Source of the DNA: an uncultured Porphyromonas sp.
Lineage (GTDB): Bacteria; Bacteroidota; Bacteroidia; Bacteroidales; Porphyromonadaceae
DNA: 10,565 nucleotides
Reading direction: 5' to 3'
Assembly: GCA_900546675.1 (NCBI GenBank)
Contig: URDQ01000064.1
Coordinates: 1-10,565 of the forward strand
Positions 7,662 through 10,565 of this stretch are shown piece after piece (position 1 is the first letter of the stretch; each line of letters begins with the position of its first letter). A model generated the notes under the pieces. The model saw nothing but the letters and a program-made list of their open reading frames with translations. It had not been told where the DNA came from and made no database searches. Made by a program: the position numbers and the translations under genes.

Positions 7662-7784
7662 GATTCTCCACGTAGGCGCGAAACGATTCCTCCGAAGTTT
7701 CATTTGATTCCTCCGAAGTTTCATTTCTCGTCCACGTGGAGAATTTTCCTTTGCCACGTGGAGAATCGAGAATCTCCACGTAGG
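7624..7784. repeat. Array of about 22-bp units with CCACGTGG palindrome cores
   Basis: The CCACGT core starts at 7624, 7646, 7668, 7732, 7754 and 7776, giving spacings of 22, 22, 64, 22 and 22 bp. Four copies are full CCACGTGG palindromes; the third and sixth are CCACGTAGG. The 64-bp gap is itself filled by one further unit boundary at 7690 and another at 7711, both starting CTCCGAAG, so unit starts run every 21-22 bp throughout. The best-preserved copies approach the palindrome GATTCTCCACGTGGAGAATC: CCACGTGGAGAAT occurs at 7732-7744 and 7754-7766, and GATTCTCCACGTAGG-like sequence at 7662-7676 and 7770-7784. One local hairpin has a 9-bp stem (7756-7764 with 7773-7781). The units are too short and too irregular for a CRISPR, and no cas gene is in the window. 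Function unknown. Confidence 0.8.
7685..7726. repeat. Exact 21-bp tandem duplication
   Basis: Two adjacent, identical 21-bp copies (7685-7705 and 7706-7726) each begin GATTCCTCCGAAG and end TTTCATTT. They occupy the middle of the CCACGTGG array and keep its 21-22-bp rhythm but lack the CACGTG core. Perfect identity suggests a recent duplication or slippage event. Function unknown. Confidence 0.9.
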
Positions 7785-7831
7785 GACGCACGGATCGGAC
7801 GCAGACCGTCGGTGCGTCCGTCCCCGTTAAA
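7780..7831. repeat. GC-rich dispersed palindromic repeat, copy A
   Basis: The left arm GTAGGGACGCACGG (7780-7793) and right arm GCGTCCGTCCCCGTTAAA (7814-7831) match copy B near the window end at 13 of 14 and 18 of 18 positions. GGACGCAC (7784-7791) pairs perfectly with GTGCGTCC (7812-7819). An alternative pairing joins CGGACGC (7796-7802) with GCGTCCG (7814-7820). The centre is 15 bp longer than in copy B. The copy begins inside the last CCACGTAGG unit of the array, so the two repeats overlap. It resembles a non-coding dispersed element of the REP or MITE type; the class is inference. Confidence 0.75.
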
Positions 7832-7899
7832 ACCACGATGCTGTAACCTTTGATACAATGTTACTCGTTTGGCTTTGACACAACGGACATCCTCTCTCA

Positions 7900-7930
7900 T
7901 TGCGTGGCACCCTTTTTATTAGTAGCTTTG
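7900..7930 (+). promoter_or_regulatory. Bacteroidetes-type promoter for manC
   Basis: TTG (7900-7902) and TAGCTTTG (7923-7930) are separated by 20 bp and match the -33 TTTG/TTG and -7 TAnnTTTG consensus of the Bacteroidetes primary sigma factor. Transcription would start around 7936-7940, giving a 5' leader of about 20-25 nt before the manC ATG. This is the clearest promoter in the window and separates the manC unit from the upstream operon. Confidence 0.7.
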
Positions 7931-7960
7931 TAACAGCAAACTCAATACAACTCAACTCTC

Positions 7961-9049
7961 ATGGAGCATTACTATTGTGTCATCATGAGTGGCGGGGTGG
8001 GAAGTCGCTTTTGGCCTATCTCACGTCAGTCACGACCCAAGCAATTTCTAGACTTCTTCGGCACGGGGAGTTCACTCCTACAGGACACCTATCGGCGGTT
8101 CTTGCGGATCGTCCCAGAGGATCACATCTACATCGTCACCCATGCTGACTATGTCGACCTGACGCTTGAGCAGCTCCCAGCACTCAAGCGGGAGCAGATC
8201 CTTACCGAGCCTCTACGACGCAACACGGCCCCATGTATCGCCTACGCCTGCTACCATATCCAGCAGCGAGACCCTAAGGCGTCGATCGTTGTGGCGGCTT
8301 CGGACCATATCATTATGAACGAGGATAGCTTCGTCCAGACGGTCAGCCAGTCGCTTCGCTTTGCAGCGCTACACCCTTACCTCCTGACGCTAGGCATCAA
8401 GCCCACAGCGCCCGAGACGGGATATGGTTACATACAGGTGGACTCTAGCGAGAGAGCTCTAGACGGACAGTATCACAAGGTCAAGGTCTTTACCGAAAAG
8501 CCTAATCGTGAGATGGCCGAGATCTTCGTCTCCTGTGGTGAGTTCCTCTGGAACAGCGGTATGTTCGTCTGGCATGTCAAGACGATCCTAGATGCTTTTG
8601 CTAAGTATATGCCCGAGGTGAGCCGGCTCTTTACCGAGCGGGCTAGCGACTTCGGCACCGAGCGTGAGCAGGAGGCGATCGAGGAGATATACCCCTACTG
8701 CCCGAGCATATCGATCGACTACGGGGTCTTGGAAAAAGCGGACAACGTACTGGTCACTCCCGCCACTTTTGGCTGGGCTGACCTAGGCACCTGGGGGGCG
8801 CTCTATGACCAGAGCACCAAGGATCAGACGGGCAATGTGACAAATCACGAGAAAACCCGATTTTACGAGTCGATGAATAATATCCTCTACATTGATGACC
8901 CCAACCTGCTGGCGGTCGTGCAGGGGGTTGACGACTGTATCATCGCTAAGCATGGCAACGTGCTGCTGATCTGCAAGCGTGAGGCTGAGCAGAGCATCAA
9001 GAACTATGTCACCGATGTGGAGATAGAGTCTGGAGAGGACTACATCTGA
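7961..9049 (+). CDS. manC: Mannose-1-phosphate guanylyltransferase
   Basis: The enzyme makes GDP-mannose from mannose-1-phosphate and GTP, supplying mannose and GDP-fucose/rhamnose-type sugars for surface polysaccharide and glycoprotein synthesis. The 362-residue protein has the nucleotidyltransferase signature SGGVGSRFWP (10-19) with PKQF (26-29), RRNTAPC (86-92), ASDH with the likely metal-binding D115, GYGYI (154-158), FTEKP (177-181), WNSGMF (197-202), SIDYGVLEK (251-259) and GWADLGTW (271-278). It ends after the nucleotidyltransferase region, without the C-terminal cupin isomerase domain of two-domain ManC/AlgA enzymes, so it should be monofunctional. The ATG directly precedes the conserved HYYCVIMSGG strand; no Shine-Dalgarno sequence is seen. 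It has its own promoter and shares a transcript with the next gene, 16 bp downstream. Confidence 0.93.
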   Translation: MEHYYCVIMSGGVGSRFWPISRQSRPKQFLDFFGTGSSLLQDTYRRFLRIVPEDHIYIVTHADYVDLTLEQLPALKREQILTEPLRRNTAPCIAYACYHIQQRDPKASIVVAASDHIIMNEDSFVQTVSQSLRFAALHPYLLTLGIKPTAPETGYGYIQVDSSERALDGQYHKVKVFTEKPNREMAEIFVSCGEFLWNSGMFVWHVKTILDAFAKYMPEVSRLFTERASDFGTEREQEAIEEIYPYCPSISIDYGVLEKADNVLVTPATFGWADLGTWGALYDQSTKDQTGNVTNHEKTRFYESMNNILYIDDPNLLAVVQGVDDCIIAKHGNVLLICKREAEQSIKNYVTDVEIESGEDYI

Positions 9050-9065
9050 CCGGACCACAGAGACG

Positions 9066-10424
9066 ATGCAGGAGTCGTGGCTACACCAGATATGGGGCAA
9101 TAGGCTCTACGAGTCGCTCACCTTCGAGCCACACCCCTGCATTCCCGAGGGGGTGACACCGATCGTCATCGACCCAGGGCGATACAACACCAATGGCGGA
9201 CCTGACTTTAGCAATCTCAAGCTACGTATAGGCTCTCTGACCTGGGCGGGCAATGGCGAGATTCATTGCCATGCGACAGACTGGCTACGACATGGGCATC
9301 AGCTGGACCCAGCCTACAATAGTGTACTGCTACACATTGTCCTGCAGGACGATGGCCCCATATCGCTACAGGCTGGCACACCGCCTATAACCTGCCGTAT
9401 GCAGATCAATCCTGACTTGCTCGCCATAGCGCAGCAACTCACCGAGGCTCCGCAGATACCTCGCTGTGGGGAGGCTTGTAGCCAGCTAGCAGAGGAGGTG
9501 CAGGCCGACTGGTTTGCACAGCTTACACGTGAGCGACTGGACCAGAAGTGTCTGCAGATAGAGGCAGCGATGAGCTTTTTCAAGGGAGATATGGCAGCGG
9601 TAACGCACCTCTTCCTGATGCGTTACCTAGGTGCTAAGGTAAACCACGACGCATTCGAGCAGATCGCCCGCCAGCTCTCCCCCTCGATCTTACTCAAGCA
9701 CAAGAGCTCGCCTATAGCCCTCGAAGCGCTCCTCCTAGGTATGGGCGGACTGCTAGAGAGTGACCCGATATCGCCCGAGGTAGATCAGTATAGGGAGCGA
9801 CTGAGTGAGGAGTTTACCTTCCTAGCACATAAGTACCACCTGTCACCCCTCCCGCCAGGCACCATCCGTATGCTACGACTGCGCCCGAGTGCCTTCCCGC
9901 ATCGTCGGCTGGCCTATCTAGCGGCGCTGTACTACCATAGTGACAACCTGCCAGGGGAGCTGCTCCGCACATCGTCGTTGGCTCATCTCGAGGAGCTGCT
10001 CACCGTGACGCCCTCCGACTACTGGCAGCGACACTACCACTGGGGGAGCGAGTCGCATGCACAGCTCGGCACCATAGGACGTGCTACCATCGAGAGCATT
10101 GCGATCAATGTGGTCATACCGCTCCAGTACTACCTGACGCAGGAACGTGACCTGCTGGGTCTCTCCTCAGCGAGCGACTCGCTGATGAGTGCCCACGACC
10201 TCCCCGCAGAGCGCAATAGTGTGGTGCGTCGCTTCGTCCACGAGGGATTGCGTCCCCGCACTGCTTATGACACGCAGGCGCTGCTGCAGCTCTACGGGAG
10301 CTACTGCGAGCCACGTCGCTGCTGGCTATGTCCCGTAGGGCGTACGCTCCTACAGAGCTACGGCGCTATGACGCTACCGCCCTCGGTCGGCGAAGCGACG
10401 CTTGCGTCACAGCGAGACGAGTAA
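9066..10424 (+). CDS. DUF2851 family protein of unknown function
   Basis: I recognise this as a DUF2851 protein, a family found mainly in Bacteroidetes with no established function. The 452-residue protein is full length and has no signal peptide or membrane segment, so it is probably cytoplasmic. The N-terminal conserved block has PGRYNTNGGPDFSNLKLRI (37-55), WAGNGEIHCHATDW (60-73), HGH (76-78) and D81. A central RPSAFPHRRLAYLAAL stretch (273-288) is also family-like. The C-terminus has a C-x4-C-x2-C cluster (C414, C419, C422) followed by PVG. The GPD...EIH spacing resembles the metal-binding core of PD-(D/E)XK nucleases, and the Cys cluster could bind metal; both are inference. The ATG at 9066 starts the conserved ESWLHQIW segment. 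The gene lies 16 bp after manC and is probably co-transcribed, with no obvious functional link. Confidence 0.85.
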   Translation: MQESWLHQIWGNRLYESLTFEPHPCIPEGVTPIVIDPGRYNTNGGPDFSNLKLRIGSLTWAGNGEIHCHATDWLRHGHQLDPAYNSVLLHIVLQDDGPISLQAGTPPITCRMQINPDLLAIAQQLTEAPQIPRCGEACSQLAEEVQADWFAQLTRERLDQKCLQIEAAMSFFKGDMAAVTHLFLMRYLGAKVNHDAFEQIARQLSPSILLKHKSSPIALEALLLGMGGLLESDPISPEVDQYRERLSEEFTFLAHKYHLSPLPPGTIRMLRLRPSAFPHRRLAYLAALYYHSDNLPGELLRTSSLAHLEELLTVTPSDYWQRHYHWGSESHAQLGTIGRATIESIAINVVIPLQYYLTQERDLLGLSSASDSLMSAHDLPAERNSVVRRFVHEGLRPRTAYDTQALLQLYGSYCEPRRCWLCPVGRTLLQSYGAMTLPPSVGEATLASQRDE

Positions 10425-10435
10425 CGATGATACGT

Positions 10436-10491
10436 GTAACCCTTTGTAGGGACGCTCGGTCTGAGCGTCCGTCCCCGTTAAAGGTTACAGC
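10436..10491. repeat. GC-rich dispersed palindromic repeat, copy B
   Basis: This is a long imperfect hairpin 11 bp after the DUF2851 stop. GGACGCTC (10450-10457) pairs perfectly with GAGCGTCC (10463-10470) around the loop GGTCT. Further out, GTAACCCTTT (10436-10445) pairs with AAAGGTTAC (10480-10488) with one bulged C. Its arms GTAGGGACGCTCGG (10446-10459) and GCGTCCGTCCCCGTTAAA (10465-10482) repeat those of copy A. AAAGGTTACAGC (10480-10491) also occurs inverted beside copy A (7840-7851). No T run follows, so it is not a typical terminator, though it could still stop or stabilise the manC-DUF2851 transcript. Confidence 0.75.
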
Positions 10492-10510
10492 GTCAGGCTG
10501 GTTCTACAAC

Positions 10511-10565
10511 GGGGCTGTGTCAAAAGTCTCTCCGCAACAGAAGGAGGAAGTCAGAGAATCTTGCA
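10511..10565 (-). mobile_element. Possible insertion-sequence end with transposase C-terminus (partial)
   Basis: GGGGCTGTGTCAAAAG (10511-10526) resembles terminal inverted repeats of insertion sequences common in Bacteroidetes; this is recognition from memory, not a search. Read on the minus strand, a frame enters from the window edge and encodes ARFSDFLLLLRRDF before a TGA at 10522-10520. The stop would lie inside the putative terminal repeat, as is common in compact insertion sequences. Only 14 codons are visible and the other end is outside the window, so the family cannot be named. The match could be chance. Confidence 0.35.

Larger units (their letters stand above)
7564..7960. other. 397-bp repeat-rich intergenic region between rodA and manC
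   Basis: This stretch has no credible gene. In order it holds a plain spacer (7564-7619), a terminator-like hairpin (7620-7661) formed by the first units of a 22-bp-periodic palindrome array (7624-7784), an exact 21-bp tandem duplication inside the array (7685-7726), a GC-rich dispersed palindrome (7780-7831), a spacer (7832-7899) in which I see nothing definite, and the manC promoter (7900-7930). Open frames crossing it, such as a plus-strand one ending at 7853, read through the repeats and have no recognisable protein character. Confidence 0.8.

Noticed and set aside
7624..7784. CRISPR array
   Set aside because: Cores of 8-9 bp and total units of 21-22 bp are far below CRISPR repeat and spacer sizes, two units are identical throughout, and no cas gene is present.
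7654..7836. Minus-strand 60-codon frame in the rodA-manC gap
   Set aside because: It is made entirely of the repeat units, and its repetitive peptide reflects the 21-bp duplication rather than a gene.
7843..7852. GTAACCTTTG as a second manC -7 element
   Set aside because: It has three rather than two bases between TA and TTTG, and GTAACC recurs with repeat B, so it is better explained as part of the dispersed repeat flank.
7341..7853. Long plus-strand frame overlapping the rodA end and the repeat region
   Set aside because: It is a shadow of rodA in another frame that runs on through palindromic repeats; the translation is low-complexity and Arg/Pro-rich with no domain character.
7874..7882. 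TTTGACACA near copy A matching inverted TGTGTCAAA at 10516-10524, suggesting one element flanking manC-DUF2851
   Set aside because: The order of this motif and GCTGTAACC differs between the two sites, so they are not inverted copies of one element; a 9-bp match alone is weak.

Overview
The window (about 10.6 kb, GC in the mid-50s by eye) looks like chromosome of a Bacteroidales bacterium, most likely a Porphyromonas of the asaccharolytica/uenonis type. The evidence is the gene order purH-mreB-mreC-mreD-mrdA-rodA, the DUF2851 gene, the lack of Shine-Dalgarno sequences before the start codons, and TAnnTTTG-type -7 promoter elements. The genus call is inference, because no database search was possible.

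Layout: 1-190 is a leader with a -7-like element. 191-7563 is one tightly packed plus-strand transcription unit. It holds purH (last two steps of IMP synthesis), then the rod-shape and cell-elongation set mreB (actin-like filament), mreC and mreD (membrane scaffold, overlapping by 4 bp), mrdA (PBP2 transpeptidase) and rodA (SEDS glycosyltransferase). Gaps are 10-41 bp. MreBCD, PBP2 and RodA would together form the elongasome that inserts lateral-wall peptidoglycan. All six proteins look full length and keep their key motifs.

7564-7960 is a 397-bp intergenic region and the most unusual part of the window. A perfect 13-bp hairpin followed by five T's lies behind rodA. It is built from the first two units of an array of about 22-bp units, six of which start with the CCACGT core of a palindrome. 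A perfect 21-bp tandem duplication sits in the middle of the array. A GC-rich palindromic repeat follows and recurs at 10436-10491. A good Bacteroidetes-type promoter (TTG-N20-TAGCTTTG) then drives the next unit.

7961-10424 is a second plus-strand unit: manC (GDP-mannose synthesis) and, 16 bp downstream, a DUF2851 gene of unknown function. 10425-10565 has no complete gene. It holds the second palindromic repeat and, at the right edge, a sequence resembling the end of an insertion sequence, possibly with the last 14 codons of a minus-strand transposase.

The genes are core housekeeping genes, and I see no new multi-gene system. The observations most worth following are the 22-bp-periodic palindrome array, the paired dispersed repeat, a run of nine C's near the end of mreC that could switch its C-terminus and its coupling to mreD, and the enlarged RodA membrane domain.
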